Below are positions 19,153-27,988 of a stretch of DNA of 64,000 bases, in pieces. The position numbers were made by a program, and so were the translations under genes. The stretch's first letter is position 1, and every line of letters begins with the position of its first letter. The notes beneath the pieces were generated by a model. The model saw only the letters and a program-made list of their open reading frames with translations. It did not search any database and was not told the origin of the DNA. The stretch is from Paenibacillus assamensis DSM 18201 (lineage in GTDB: Bacteria > Bacillota > Bacilli > Paenibacillales > Paenibacillaceae), in contig NZ_AULU01000011.1 of NCBI RefSeq assembly GCF_000422445.1, forward strand, positions 62,001 to 126,000. The letters run 5' to 3'.

Positions 19153-20976
19153 ATGTCAAGATTTCGCAATCGATTAACGTTAACTTATGTACTTATGGTC
19201 GGATTATCAGTGCTAGTTGCGGGCATATATATGGCTTATTTTTTTAAAGAGAGCCATATTAAACAACTGGAACAGACGATGGTACAGGAAATTAAGATGC
19301 TGGATACAACCCTTGACTGGCGCTCATTTGATACGGCTGAGGAAAGAAGTGAGTATTATACGTCATGGGCAAAAGCGTTGCAGCAAGCGACTGAAACGCG
19401 AGTCACTTTCGTATTGGCCGATGGAACGGTCATAGGAGACTCCAATTATGATGTGAACTCGATGGACAATCATTTGCAGCGGGAAGAGATTCAACAGGCT
19501 GCGAATGGATATTTTGGCTCTATTATTCGATTTAGCAACACACTAAACGAAAATATGCTTTACGTGACAGGGCCGATTCAACACCCTGGCAAATTCGAAG
19601 GTTATGTACGCTTAGCTAAAGGCCTTGCAGAAGTGGAAGCGGGTGTACGGCAGTTTTTGGAGTACGTAGTCATTGGTTTAGCGGTACTCTTTTTAGCTGC
19701 TGCAATTGTCAGCTATCGAATTGCGCAAAAACTTACTCGTCCGATGGAGAATATGACACGGGTTGCTCTGCGCATTGCTAAACGAGACTATTCCGCACGG
19801 GTAGAAGCAACTGGGAAGGATGAGCTTGGACAACTGGGCTCCGCTATTAATGCAATGGCGGATAGTTTGGAAGAGCAAGTAAATGAGATTCGTGAAAATG
19901 AAAGCCGCTTGCGGAGTGTGCTTGATCATATGATGAATGGCATTGTGATGGTTGATGCAAATGGTAGAGTTGGCTTGATGAATGGTCAGGCAGAACAACT
20001 ATTCGGATTGTCGTGCAAAGAATGTCTAGGGAAAAATTACACAGACATTCGGATCCCGAGTGAGCTGCAGGTCATTATTTCGGAAGTCATGATGTATCGC
20101 AACTATGTTCAGCACGAAACGACGGTGTATTATCCTGAAGAGAGGCTGCTGGATATTCACGCTGTTCCTGTCTATTATACGGATGAGGAATGGGCAGGTT
20201 TGTTATTGATGATGCAAGATTTATCGGAGCTGCGTAGACTTGAACGAATGAGAAGTGAATTTGTAGCTAATGTTTCTCATGAATTGAAGACGCCGATTGC
20301 TGCTGTTAAGGGCTTTGCAGAGACACTGTTGAACGGGGCCATTCAGGACGCGGAGACAGCGCATTCCTTTGTACAAATTATTCATGATGAGAGTGAACGC
20401 TTGAATCGATTAATTGGAGATTTATTGGAGCTGTCCAAGATTCAGTCGCGACAAGTACCGATGCAGTACTCACCGGTACATCTACCGAGTTTATTGGAAC
20501 AGACCGTTCACATATTGAAGAAAAATGCAGAACGTAAAGAAATTGAGATTACGCTAGAAGTGACCGATGACTTGTTTATCGAGGCGGATGAGGATAGGCT
20601 TCGTCAAATCGTGTTGAACCTTTTATCGAATGCAATTAACTATACGCCTGAAGAAGGTAAAGTGAAGCTCTGTGCTAGGCCGATACTTGTTGATGCCTCT
20701 ATCGATAGTGAGCTAGATGAGCAAATTGAGATTTCGATTACGGATACGGGCATTGGTATACCTAAAAAAGACCTCCCTCGTATTTTCGAACGTTTCTATC
20801 GGGTAGACAAGGCACGATCACGCGGCTCTGGTGGTACAGGATTAGGTCTATCTATTGTGAAGCATCTGGTGGAGTCACATCAAGGTACACTGAAAGTAGA
20901 GAGTGAAGTTGGTATTGGAAGTACCTTTACGATTGTGCTGCCAATCATTCAAGACGCCCCTGTCGATTTCGAATAA
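19153..20976 (+). CDS. phoR: PhoR-type sensor histidine kinase
   Basis: Membrane histidine kinase, likely the phosphate-starvation sensor for the PhoP encoded next. Start taken at ATG 19153 (GGAG 9 bases upstream); frames from TTG 19117 or ATG 19138 have weaker sites. Order: TM1 (about 8-30), extracytoplasmic loop of about 130 residues, TM2 (about 165-187), HAMP (RPMENMTRVALRIAKRDY...), PAS domain (about 245-350), H-box VSHELKTPI, N-box LNLLSNAINYTPEEGK, G1 DTGIGI and G2 GTGLGLSIV. 607 residues, near the Bacillus PhoR size. Unusually, the kinase gene precedes the regulator. Confidence 0.9.
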   Translation: MSRFRNRLTLTYVLMVGLSVLVAGIYMAYFFKESHIKQLEQTMVQEIKMLDTTLDWRSFDTAEERSEYYTSWAKALQQATETRVTFVLADGTVIGDSNYDVNSMDNHLQREEIQQAANGYFGSIIRFSNTLNENMLYVTGPIQHPGKFEGYVRLAKGLAEVEAGVRQFLEYVVIGLAVLFLAAAIVSYRIAQKLTRPMENMTRVALRIAKRDYSARVEATGKDELGQLGSAINAMADSLEEQVNEIRENESRLRSVLDHMMNGIVMVDANGRVGLMNGQAEQLFGLSCKECLGKNYTDIRIPSELQVIISEVMMYRNYVQHETTVYYPEERLLDIHAVPVYYTDEEWAGLLLMMQDLSELRRLERMRSEFVANVSHELKTPIAAVKGFAETLLNGAIQDAETAHSFVQIIHDESERLNRLIGDLLELSKIQSRQVPMQYSPVHLPSLLEQTVHILKKNAERKEIEITLEVTDDLFIEADEDRLRQIVLNLLSNAINYTPEEGKVKLCARPILVDASIDSELDEQIEISITDTGIGIPKKDLPRIFERFYRVDKARSRGSGGTGLGLSIVKHLVESHQGTLKVESEVGIGSTFTIVLPIIQDAPVDFE

Positions 20977-21072
20977 TTTGGATGGGATAAGAGGTTATGC
21001 ATCCACAATAGAATGTGATAGGATAGCAATATAGATGGAATGGTGATTCCTATTGGTAACATGGAGGAGAAC

Positions 21073-21795
21073 ATGTCGGAACCAAAAGTATTAGTTGTGG
21101 AAGATGAGCCAACTTTGGCTCGGCTCTTATCGTATAACTTAACCCTGGAAGGGTACAAGACAACACTTGTTGATAATGGCCGTGATGGACTTCAGATGGG
21201 CTTGAATGAACCATTCGAGCTTATTGTACTTGATATTATGCTTCCTGGTATGAATGGATTCGAAGTACTGCAGAAGCTTCGCCAAGCGAAAGTGACTACA
21301 CCGATCATTATTTTGACAGCTCGCAATGCGGAAGAAGAAGTCGTACAAGGACTCAAATATGGGGCGGATGATTATATTACGAAGCCATTCGGTGTAGCTG
21401 AATTGTTGGCTCGTGTAGGTGCAGTGCTGCGCCGTACTTCCGCAGACGGAATGACACTCGAGGCAATCGATGAACCTGTTCATACAGGTATTAAGCTCGG
21501 TGAACTCCATATTTTCCCGGATAAGTATGAGGTTACGTTGATGGGAGAAGGGATATCATTGCGTCCTAAGGAGTTTGAAGTTCTACTGCATATGGCGAAA
21601 CGACCTGGGACGGTTATAACCCGTGACGAGCTAATGAACCAAGTGTGGGGATTTGATTATATCGGTGGACAGCGCACAGTGGATGTTCATGTTAGCTCAC
21701 TGCGGAAGAAGCTAGAGCTAAATCAGCAGTCCGTGCACATCGATGCCATTAGAGGTGTGGGGTACAAGCTAGTTGTAAGCAAGACTTCTTCGTAA
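21073..21795 (+). CDS. phoP: PhoP-type response regulator (OmpR family)
   Basis: 240-residue DNA-binding response regulator. Start set at ATG 21073 behind GGAGGA (21063-21068); the open frame runs 11 codons further back. Receiver domain: acidic pocket VVEDEP, phospho-acceptor Asp in LIVLDIMLPGMNG, switch Thr in IILTAR and Lys in GADDYITKPFG. C-terminal winged helix from about 140 with the recognition region GFDYIGGQRTVDVHVSSLRKK. Follows phoR by 96 bases. Assigned to phosphate control because of the pst-phoU operon 3 kb away with its PhoP-box array; order and family are seen, regulon is inferred. Confidence 0.9.
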   Translation: MSEPKVLVVEDEPTLARLLSYNLTLEGYKTTLVDNGRDGLQMGLNEPFELIVLDIMLPGMNGFEVLQKLRQAKVTTPIIILTARNAEEEVVQGLKYGADDYITKPFGVAELLARVGAVLRRTSADGMTLEAIDEPVHTGIKLGELHIFPDKYEVTLMGEGISLRPKEFEVLLHMAKRPGTVITRDELMNQVWGFDYIGGQRTVDVHVSSLRKKLELNQQSVHIDAIRGVGYKLVVSKTSS

Positions 21796-21888
21796 TCATT
21801 TGTAAATTTTTACAAAAGGCGCCGCGTGTCTGCATAAATCTATTTCATCGTTGCGGTTCAAACCTAGCGTTAACATAGGACAAGCGTG

Positions 21889-21906
21889 TTATAACACGTG
21901 TTATAA
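21889..21906. promoter_or_regulatory. Perfect 18-bp palindrome with CACGTG core
   Basis: TTATAACACGTGTTATAA reads the same on both strands, just before the terminator between phoP and the cyd operon. May be an operator; no promoter is apparent next to it. Confidence 0.4.
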
Positions 21907-21908
21907 AA

Positions 21909-21957
21909 GAGGAGCATCCCTTTATCTTATATGATAGAAGGATGCTCCTTTGTTTTT
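21909..21957. terminator. Terminator between phoP and cyd operon
   Basis: GGAGCATCC / GGATGCTCC stem (21911-21919 with 21940-21948) then TTTGTTTTTA on plus; on minus the tail is CTCTTTTATA, so it can serve both convergent units. Confidence 0.85.
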
Positions 21958-22010
21958 ATATCCATGTAGCATCTGAAGGTCATCGTGCTAGATGCTATTT
22001 TGATTATCGA

Positions 22011-22115
22011 TTACGTATCTTCTTTCGTGCTTGCCATCGCTCCCCAAGTAAAAACAGCTACAATGGAAAGTACGACAATGATCAAGGGCAGGAAAAAAAT
22101 AAGAAACACTGTCAT
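22011..22115 (-). CDS. CydS-like small subunit candidate of cytochrome bd (34 aa)
   Basis: Unlisted short ORF starting 18 bases after the cydB stop, on the same strand. It encodes 34 residues with one membrane helix (FLIFFLPLIIVVLSIVAVF) followed by a short polar tail ending KEDT. Length, topology, the FL-I-Pro pattern at the start of the helix and position directly after cydB match the known single-helix bd oxidase subunits (CydX in E. coli, CydS in Geobacillus thermodenitrificans, where it sits in the oxidase beside haem). ATG 22115 has GAAGGGAG about 11 bases upstream. The resemblance is by eye; an assembly test is needed to prove it is a subunit. Confidence 0.65.
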   Translation of the reverse strand: MTVFLIFFLPLIIVVLSIVAVFTWGAMASTKEDT

Positions 22116-22133
22116 GAAGCAGCATGCTCCCTT

Positions 22134-23162
22134 CTAATATTTTGGCTTGCTATGCTTGCCTTTCACATAGTTGGTGTCGAATAGGAACAATCGCAGCAGC
22201 AAGTAAAGAGACGGAATTAGGAAGAGCAGGCCCAACATAAACACGGTCACTAATGTGGCGCCCATTGTAGCGTTTGTAAAATGCTCTTCTATAGTTAAGT
22301 ATGGGTATAGCAGGTAGGGTAAATGAGCCTTGCCATAACCGAACCATGCGAATCCAAATTGCAAAATGACAGCAATGAACGATAGACCGTAATGACGCCG
22401 CCGCCATACACAGTAAACGGCAACGATGAAGAAGAGAAACGACAACGCAAACATCCATCCATTTGCCACCATATTGTTATAGTGCTCGATATTATGACCC
22501 CGTATGGCATAGAAGACGAACAAGCTTGCAAGTATGGTAGGCAGCGACCAAGACAGGGCATACTTACGCACAATTTCCAGTGCCGGCTTGTCTTGTGCTC
22601 GATTGGCGTAATAGGTCAAGAACATCGCTGATATGTACAATACACTGACGAGCGCGAGAACGATAACCGCATACGGATAGACATCTGTAAATAGATTTGT
22701 GAAATGGAAGTTAACGATACCATTCTCGACAAAAATATAACCACCCTCGGAAATCGTCAGTACCGTTGATAAAGCGGCAGGGATCAGCAGTCCGCTTAAT
22801 CCATACAGCAGCATAAATACTCGATTGTTACGAGAGCCATACATACTGAACGCATAGTAGGAGCCTCGAATGGCAATCAATATAATTCCGAGGCTGCCTG
22901 GGATCAGCAGTGCCGTACCGTAATAATAGGCGGAGTCAGGAAAGAAGCCTACCAGTCCGACGACAAAAAAGATAAGAAACACATTCGTTAATTCCCACAT
23001 TGGGGCGAGGTAACGTTCGATAATGTTATTAATAATGTGGCGCTGCCCAGTCAATAGGCTGTAGTAGCTGAAAAAGCCAGCACCAAAATCAATAGACCCT
23101 AGAAGAAGGTAGAAGAAGAGGAAGAGCCACAGTACTGTAATACCTATTAATTCGTAACTCAT
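22134..23162 (-). CDS. cydB: Cytochrome bd quinol oxidase subunit II
   Basis: 342-residue, eight- to nine-helix partner of CydA in the bd-type terminal oxidase, which reduces oxygen with quinol at the cytoplasmic membrane. Starts MSYELIGITVLWLFLFFYLLLGSIDFGAG, the family N-terminus containing the conserved Asp-Phe-Gly, and shows regular hydrophobic blocks to the end (FLIPSLYLLLRLF). The start overlaps the cydA stop by ATGA (23159-23162), so the two are coupled. Resembles the Bacillus YthB form more than E. coli CydB in size. A CydS-like small ORF follows. Confidence 0.92.
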   Translation of the reverse strand: MSYELIGITVLWLFLFFYLLLGSIDFGAGFFSYYSLLTGQRHIINNIIERYLAPMWELTNVFLIFFVVGLVGFFPDSAYYYGTALLIPGSLGIILIAIRGSYYAFSMYGSRNNRVFMLLYGLSGLLIPAALSTVLTISEGGYIFVENGIVNFHFTNLFTDVYPYAVIVLALVSVLYISAMFLTYYANRAQDKPALEIVRKYALSWSLPTILASLFVFYAIRGHNIEHYNNMVANGWMFALSFLFFIVAVYCVWRRRHYGLSFIAVILQFGFAWFGYGKAHLPYLLYPYLTIEEHFTNATMGATLVTVFMLGLLFLIPSLYLLLRLFLFDTNYVKGKHSKPKY

Positions 23163-24526
23163 CGTTTCACATCTCCTTCTTTCATTCCCCGGGCAATAAA
23201 CTCTGCTTCGATCGGATTGTTTTTGAACATCTTAATTAGTACATAGATACAGGTTACGGACAATAATACATACAGCCCAGCAAACATCCACAACATTCTA
23301 TCTACATAGAGTGCGGTGGTAGCTCCTTGAGAAACTTTCATATACCCCCATAGTATCCACGGTTGTCGAGCGATTTCTGAAAATATCCATCCTAATTCAA
23401 TAGCTAACATCGCAGCAGGAGCTCCGAGTAAGATGGCAATCAGCAGCGCTCGATTCAACGGTTTCTTCGTTGACCCTTTTCTACGTCTTCGCCAGTGAGC
23501 AAGCACATGCCATAAGGCTACAACTGTAATGTACACGCCGAAAAATACCATGCCATCAAATAAATAGTGAGACGCACGCAAAGGTGGCCATTCATCTCTA
23601 GGGACTTCGTTCAGTCCTTTAACGACTGTGTAGGGGGAACTGCCAGCTAATATACTGAGTGCATATGGAATCTTGAAAGCATACTTGATTTCGTTGTTTT
23701 CGGTTAGGACACCGCCAACAATAAGCTCGGCTTTGTCTGAAGTTTCAAAGTGCCATTCCGCAGCTGCCAACTTTGCTGGTTGATACTCATGCAGAAACTT
23801 TCCAGATAGATCGCCTATCGCTGTTGATGCGAGCGAGAAGATAAGCGCAGCCATCATCGTTAAGCGCAGCGCTTTTTTGTGATACACATGGTTACGTCCT
23901 CTAAGCAGGGCGAATGCTGCGATTCCTGCAAGAATGAACGCAGCCGTTACATAGGCTGTGGTCAGAACATGTGCCACCTTAGTTGGCATAGCAGGGTTGA
24001 ACATCGCAACAAGCGGATCGATATTTATCATTTTTCCATTGACCATATCAAAGCCTTGCGGCGTGTTCATAAATGCATTCATCGAAGTGATGAAAAAGGC
24101 GGACATCGATGCGCCAAGTACGATGGGCAGCAGCAGCAGAAAGTGCAGCATACGATTTTTGAAACGATCCCATGTGTATAGATAAATACCTAGAAATATC
24201 GCTTCGATAAAGAAGGCGAATGTTTCGAGAAACAAGGGAAGTGCTATCGCTTGTCCAGCAACCCGCATAAAGTTAGGCCATAGCAAGCTTAGTTGGAGTC
24301 CTATTGCGGTACCGGTAACCACACCTACAGCAACGGTTATTGTATAGCCGCGAGCCCAGCGACGAGCCATAAGCAAGTAATAGGTGTCATTTCGCTTGAT
24401 GCCGATCCATTCAGCTAACGCAATCATAAGCGGGACTCCTACGCCGATGGTGGCGTAGACAATATGGACACCTAATGTAAGTCCCGTCAATAATCGGCTG
24501 TATAGGACAGGGTCATAACTGTGCAT
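23159..24526 (-). CDS. cydA: Cytochrome bd quinol oxidase subunit I
   Basis: 455 residues, the haem-carrying quinol-oxidising subunit. Haem ligand His of b595/d is in LTLGVHIVYATIGVG (about residue 21), proton/haem glutamates in LFLETFAFFIEAIFLG, b558 His in KVAHVLTTAYV, and the quinol-side motif appears as ARQPWILWGYMKVSQ instead of the GRQPW of classic CydA. The Q-loop is short. These traits fit the YthA/cyanide-insensitive-like branch. RBS AAGGAGAG precedes ATG 24526. First long gene of the minus-strand operon cydA-cydB-small ORF; no cydCD assembly transporter is visible in the window. Confidence 0.92.
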   Translation of the reverse strand: MHSYDPVLYSRLLTGLTLGVHIVYATIGVGVPLMIALAEWIGIKRNDTYYLLMARRWARGYTITVAVGVVTGTAIGLQLSLLWPNFMRVAGQAIALPLFLETFAFFIEAIFLGIYLYTWDRFKNRMLHFLLLLPIVLGASMSAFFITSMNAFMNTPQGFDMVNGKMINIDPLVAMFNPAMPTKVAHVLTTAYVTAAFILAGIAAFALLRGRNHVYHKKALRLTMMAALIFSLASTAIGDLSGKFLHEYQPAKLAAAEWHFETSDKAELIVGGVLTENNEIKYAFKIPYALSILAGSSPYTVVKGLNEVPRDEWPPLRASHYLFDGMVFFGVYITVVALWHVLAHWRRRRKGSTKKPLNRALLIAILLGAPAAMLAIELGWIFSEIARQPWILWGYMKVSQGATTALYVDRMLWMFAGLYVLLSVTCIYVLIKMFKNNPIEAEFIARGMKEGDVKR

Positions 24527-24625
24527 ATATGCTCTCTCCTTTTTGATGTGTAGATATGTAAGTTGTTCAAAGCAATGCTTACTGCTTTACTGCTTTCTAT
24601 TTGTAGCTCTAACTGAATCGTAGCT

Positions 24626-24745
24626 CTAACTTAAAAAGCGGCGGATAAATGACAGCAGCATAATTACGCCTACACTAAAGCTCAAAATGATCAACCACCG
24701 CTCCTGCTTGTTAATGCGATTCGTATGTTCGTTAGTGTTCACCAT
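24626..24745 (-). CDS. Possible 39-aa single-helix protein upstream of cydA
   Basis: Short ORF on the cyd strand, 99 bases before cydA. Polar, charged N-terminus with basic residues then one membrane helix (WLIILSFSVGVIMLLSFI) and a basic end RRFLS, predicting N-out or N-in single-span topology. The ribosome binding site is poor (AAGTAGTG region), which keeps this tentative; an in-frame GTG lies two codons further upstream. If real it would be the first gene of the cyd transcript. Confidence 0.35.
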   Translation of the reverse strand: MVNTNEHTNRINKQERWLIILSFSVGVIMLLSFIRRFLS

Positions 24746-24931
24746 AGTCACTACTTTCGTATTTATTCCAATTCATTAGGTGGTTCATTCAAAAAAGCGG
24801 TAACTGGGTATGCTAAGACCATCCAGATGGATTTGCAATACAACCAATATCTGCATATCTGATGGAAATTATGCACTATTTTATGTGAATAGCATGTTCA
24901 AATGGTATGGAACGATAGTTGTAATGTGGAT

Positions 24932-25006
24932 TTCACGTAAATGTTTGCAGATTTTACATTGCGTTTACAAATTAAATAATTGAAATTAACAATTGGGCGG
25001 TACACT
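24932..25006 (+). promoter_or_regulatory. PhoP-box array and -10 of the pst promoter
   Basis: TTTACA at 24953 and 24964 and TTAACA at 24986 lie on an exact 11-bp period (24975 is a degenerate slot), with weaker TTTGCA at 24944 and TTCACG at 24932. This is the known Bacillus PhoP-box arrangement of TT(A/T/C)ACA direct repeats. TACACT (25001-25006) is a suitable -10 downstream, 63 bases before the pstS start. Confidence 0.75.
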
Positions 25007-25068
25007 ACAAATGAGCAAGAGAGAAAATGACTAATAAACTTCATGTCCGTTGAAGGAGAGGGATTGTT

Positions 25069-26031
25069 TTGAACACACGCAGCAAACGCTTTGTAATGTT
25101 AACCCTGATTATGGTGCTAGCACTTGTTGTGACAGCATGCGGAGGTGCCAGCAGCTCCACAGGTGGAGAAGGCGGAAAAGAAGCATCGAGCATGACAGGT
25201 AAACTTGATATTGATGGCTCAAGCACAGTATATCCGTTGACAGAAGCAATAGCGGAAGAGTTCAACCGAGAAAACCCTGATGTACGTATCGCAGTCGGTG
25301 TATCTGGTACAGGCGGAGGATTCAAACGCTTTGCCAATGGGGAAATCCCAATTGCCAACGCTTCTCGTCACATGAAAGATAAAGAAAAAGAACTAGCAAC
25401 TACAAATGGTGTAGAACCAATTGAGCTGAGTGTTGCGTACGACGGATTGTCCGTTATCGTGAGCAAGGACAACACTTGGGTAGATAAATTGACAGTGGAT
25501 GAATTGAAAGCCATCTTTGAACCAGGCAGCAAAGTAAAAACGTGGGCAGATGTTCGCGCTGGCTGGCCAAATGAAAAAATTAAAATATATTCTCCAGGTG
25601 CAGACTCTGGTACATTCGATTACTTTACAGAAACGATTAACGGTGAAGCGCAAGCAAGCCGTAACGATGAGCAAGTTACATTCTCAGAAGATGACAACAA
25701 CCTTGTACAGGGTGTTGCTGGTGACAAGAACGCTATCGGCTACTTCGGATTCGCTTATTTTGAAGAGAACAAAGACAAGCTGAAAGCTGTTCCGATTGAT
25801 AATGGTAAAGGCGCAATTGCTCCAACGTATGAAACGGTTCAAGACGGTTCCTACGCACCTCTGTCTCGCCCATTGTTCGTTTATGTGGACAAAGGCATGC
25901 TGCAAGAAAAGCCTGAGGTAAAAGCATTTATGGAATTCTACTTGAATACGATTGGTGAATTGGCACAAGAGGTTGGCTATATTGCATTGCCACAAGCAGA
26001 AATGGATAAAGAGATAGCGAAGCTGAAATAA
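25069..26031 (+). CDS. pstS: Phosphate ABC transporter, phosphate-binding lipoprotein
   Basis: Extracellular phosphate receptor of the high-affinity Pst system. Signal peptide with lipobox VVTAC (lipid cysteine C24), a Ser/Gly-rich spacer, then the PBP domain with the phosphate-binding loops [10 protein letters not shown] (about 50-59), [22 protein letters not shown] and [12 protein letters not shown]. 320 residues. TTG start at 25069 behind AAGGAGAG (25053-25060). First gene of pstSCAB-phoU, directly downstream of the PhoP-box array, so likely induced by phosphate starvation through the PhoR-PhoP encoded upstream. Confidence 0.96.
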   Translation: MNTRSKRFVMLTLIMVLALVVTACGGASSSTGGEGGKEASSMTGKLDIDGSSTVYPLTEAIAEEFNRENPDVRIAVGVSGTGGGFKRFANGEIPIANASRHMKDKEKELATTNGVEPIELSVAYDGLSVIVSKDNTWVDKLTVDELKAIFEPGSKVKTWADVRAGWPNEKIKIYSPGADSGTFDYFTETINGEAQASRNDEQVTFSEDDNNLVQGVAGDKNAIGYFGFAYFEENKDKLKAVPIDNGKGAIAPTYETVQDGSYAPLSRPLFVYVDKGMLQEKPEVKAFMEFYLNTIGELAQEVGYIALPQAEMDKEIAKLK

Positions 26032-26139
26032 GCAGAAGCAGCCCTCTATATTCCACTCTTCATGTGATGGATGTTCTAGCTATAAGCTGGGGCATCCTTA
26101 CATGCATATCAAGGAATCTTTCGAGAAAGGCTGGGTCTA

Positions 26140-27066
26140 ATGAACCAACAACCACCTAAATCGTCTGCTCGTCTAGATCTTACAAAAGGCAAGACGAGTA
26201 TCGCAGACAAAATCATGCCTGTATTATTATTCCTTTGTGCGTCGGTATCTGTACTAACGACGATTGGAATCGTGTATACACTGCTTAGTGAAACGATCAG
26301 CTTCTTTAGAATTGTTCCGATTCAAGAGTTCTTCGGATCTCTTAAATGGTCACCGTTGATCAATCCGAAGTCATTCGGAATTTGGCCATTGCTTAGTGGT
26401 ACGATGCTCATTACCATCATCGCTATCATAGTTGCAGTACCGATTGGTTTGGCAAGTGCTATTTATCTCAGTGAATATGCCAGCAGACGTGTTCGTAAGA
26501 TCGTAAAGCCGATACTTGAAGTTTTGGCTGGTGTTCCGACTATCGTTTACGGATATTTCGCGCTAACGTTCATTACGCCGATTGTTCGTTCGATCTTCCC
26601 TGACACAGGAGTGTTTAATGCATTAAGTGCAGGTATCGTCGTCGGTATTATGATTATCCCGATGATCTCCTCTTTGAGTGAAGATGCGATGTCAGCTGTT
26701 CCAGACAGCTTGCGTAACGGAGCTTACGCACTAGGAGCTACTCGCTTCGAAGTAGCAACGAAAATTGTTGTTCCTGCAGCGTTGTCCGGTATCGTTGCTT
26801 CCTTCGTGCTTGCATTCTCGCGTGCGATTGGTGAGACGATGATCGTTACCGTTGCAGCAGGCTCGACTCCGAATCTGACTGCGAATCCGTTGGAAAGCAT
26901 TCAGACGATGACTGCGTACATCGTTCAAGTAAGTATGGGAGATATCCCGCACGGCTCAGTGGAATACGGCACTATCTTTGCAGTTGGTATGACGTTGTTC
27001 GTTATTACACTGGTGCTCAATATGCTTGCGCAGTACGTGTCGAAGCGGTTTAGAGAGGAGTACTAA
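26140..27066 (+). CDS. pstC: Phosphate ABC transporter permease PstC
   Basis: 308-residue inner membrane permease of the Pst importer. Six membrane helices; the periplasmic-side insertion between helices 1 and 2 contains [22 protein letters not shown], typical of PstC. The EAA loop that contacts PstB reads [20 protein letters not shown]. Starts ATG 26140 with AAAGGCTGGG-like weak site; 108 bases after pstS. pstA follows after 2 bases. Confidence 0.95.
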   Translation: MNQQPPKSSARLDLTKGKTSIADKIMPVLLFLCASVSVLTTIGIVYTLLSETISFFRIVPIQEFFGSLKWSPLINPKSFGIWPLLSGTMLITIIAIIVAVPIGLASAIYLSEYASRRVRKIVKPILEVLAGVPTIVYGYFALTFITPIVRSIFPDTGVFNALSAGIVVGIMIIPMISSLSEDAMSAVPDSLRNGAYALGATRFEVATKIVVPAALSGIVASFVLAFSRAIGETMIVTVAAGSTPNLTANPLESIQTMTAYIVQVSMGDIPHGSVEYGTIFAVGMTLFVITLVLNMLAQYVSKRFREEY

Positions 27067-27068
27067 GC

Positions 27069-27947
27069 ATGAACAATCTATTTCAAGACGCGAATCGTCA
27101 ACAAATAAGTGGACGCCGTCGCAACGATCTCATATGGCGGATCTTGTTTTTAGGTGCTACCTTGTTCGGTATTGTAGCGTTGTCCGCTCTTATTATCACG
27201 ATTGTTACAGACGGGATTGCTCGATTGAACCCGGATTTGTTTACCAATTATCCATCTCGTAGGGCGTCTGCTTCTGGGATGAAATCAGCGATTGTTGGAT
27301 CGCTATATATGCTTTGCTTAATGGCTCCTTTATCGTTCGTACTGGGTGTAGGAGCAGCAATATATCTTGAAGAATATGCACCGAAAAATCGCTTCACGCG
27401 ATTGATTCAATTGAACATTAGTACGCTGGCAGGTGTTCCTTCCATCGTTTACGGTATTCTAGGTCTAGCTATTTTCGTGCGTACATTCGGATTGGAACGA
27501 AGCTTACTATCCGGTGCTTTGACCATGACATTGCTTGTACTGCCGATTATTATCGTAGCTTCTCAGGAAGCGATACGTGCAGTGCCGAGAGCTCGTCGTG
27601 ATGCTTCGTTTGCGCTTGGTGCAACGAAGTGGCAAACGGTATCTCGCTCTGTACTTCCTTCATCAATCTCCGCAATCATGACAGGTGTCATTCTAGCCTT
27701 GTCTCGTGCGATTGGTGAAACGGCGCCGCTGATTATTATCGGAGCAGCAACGTATGTTGCCTTTTTGCCAGAGAGCTTGTTCGATACGTTTACCGTAATG
27801 CCGATTCAAATTTACAACTGGATTGCTCGCCCGCAAGAAGCGTTCCAAGACTTGGCGGCATCAGGAATTATCGTGTTAATGATTATGCTCGTTATTATGA
27901 ATGTGGCAGCAATCATGCTTCGTAATAAATATCAGAAAAATATTTAA
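27069..27947 (+). CDS. pstA: Phosphate ABC transporter permease PstA
   Basis: 292-residue second permease, forming a heterodimer with PstC. N-terminal cytoplasmic segment of about 22 residues, then six helices; signature stretches FTNYPSRRASASGMKSAIVGS and the EAA loop RRDASFALGATKWQTVSRSVLP, followed by RAIGETAPLIIIGA. ATG 27069 is preceded by GAGAGGAG inside the pstC end. Cotranscribed with pstC and pstB. Confidence 0.95.
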   Translation: MNNLFQDANRQQISGRRRNDLIWRILFLGATLFGIVALSALIITIVTDGIARLNPDLFTNYPSRRASASGMKSAIVGSLYMLCLMAPLSFVLGVGAAIYLEEYAPKNRFTRLIQLNISTLAGVPSIVYGILGLAIFVRTFGLERSLLSGALTMTLLVLPIIIVASQEAIRAVPRARRDASFALGATKWQTVSRSVLPSSISAIMTGVILALSRAIGETAPLIIIGAATYVAFLPESLFDTFTVMPIQIYNWIARPQEAFQDLAASGIIVLMIMLVIMNVAAIMLRNKYQKNI

Positions 27948-27988
27948 CACCAACACCTGAACGGACTTTTTGAGGGAGGTATGCACGT

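Noticed and set aside
21942-22184. 80-aa plus-strand frame after phoP
   Set aside because: Antisense to the CydS-like ORF and cydB end; begins inside the terminator region.
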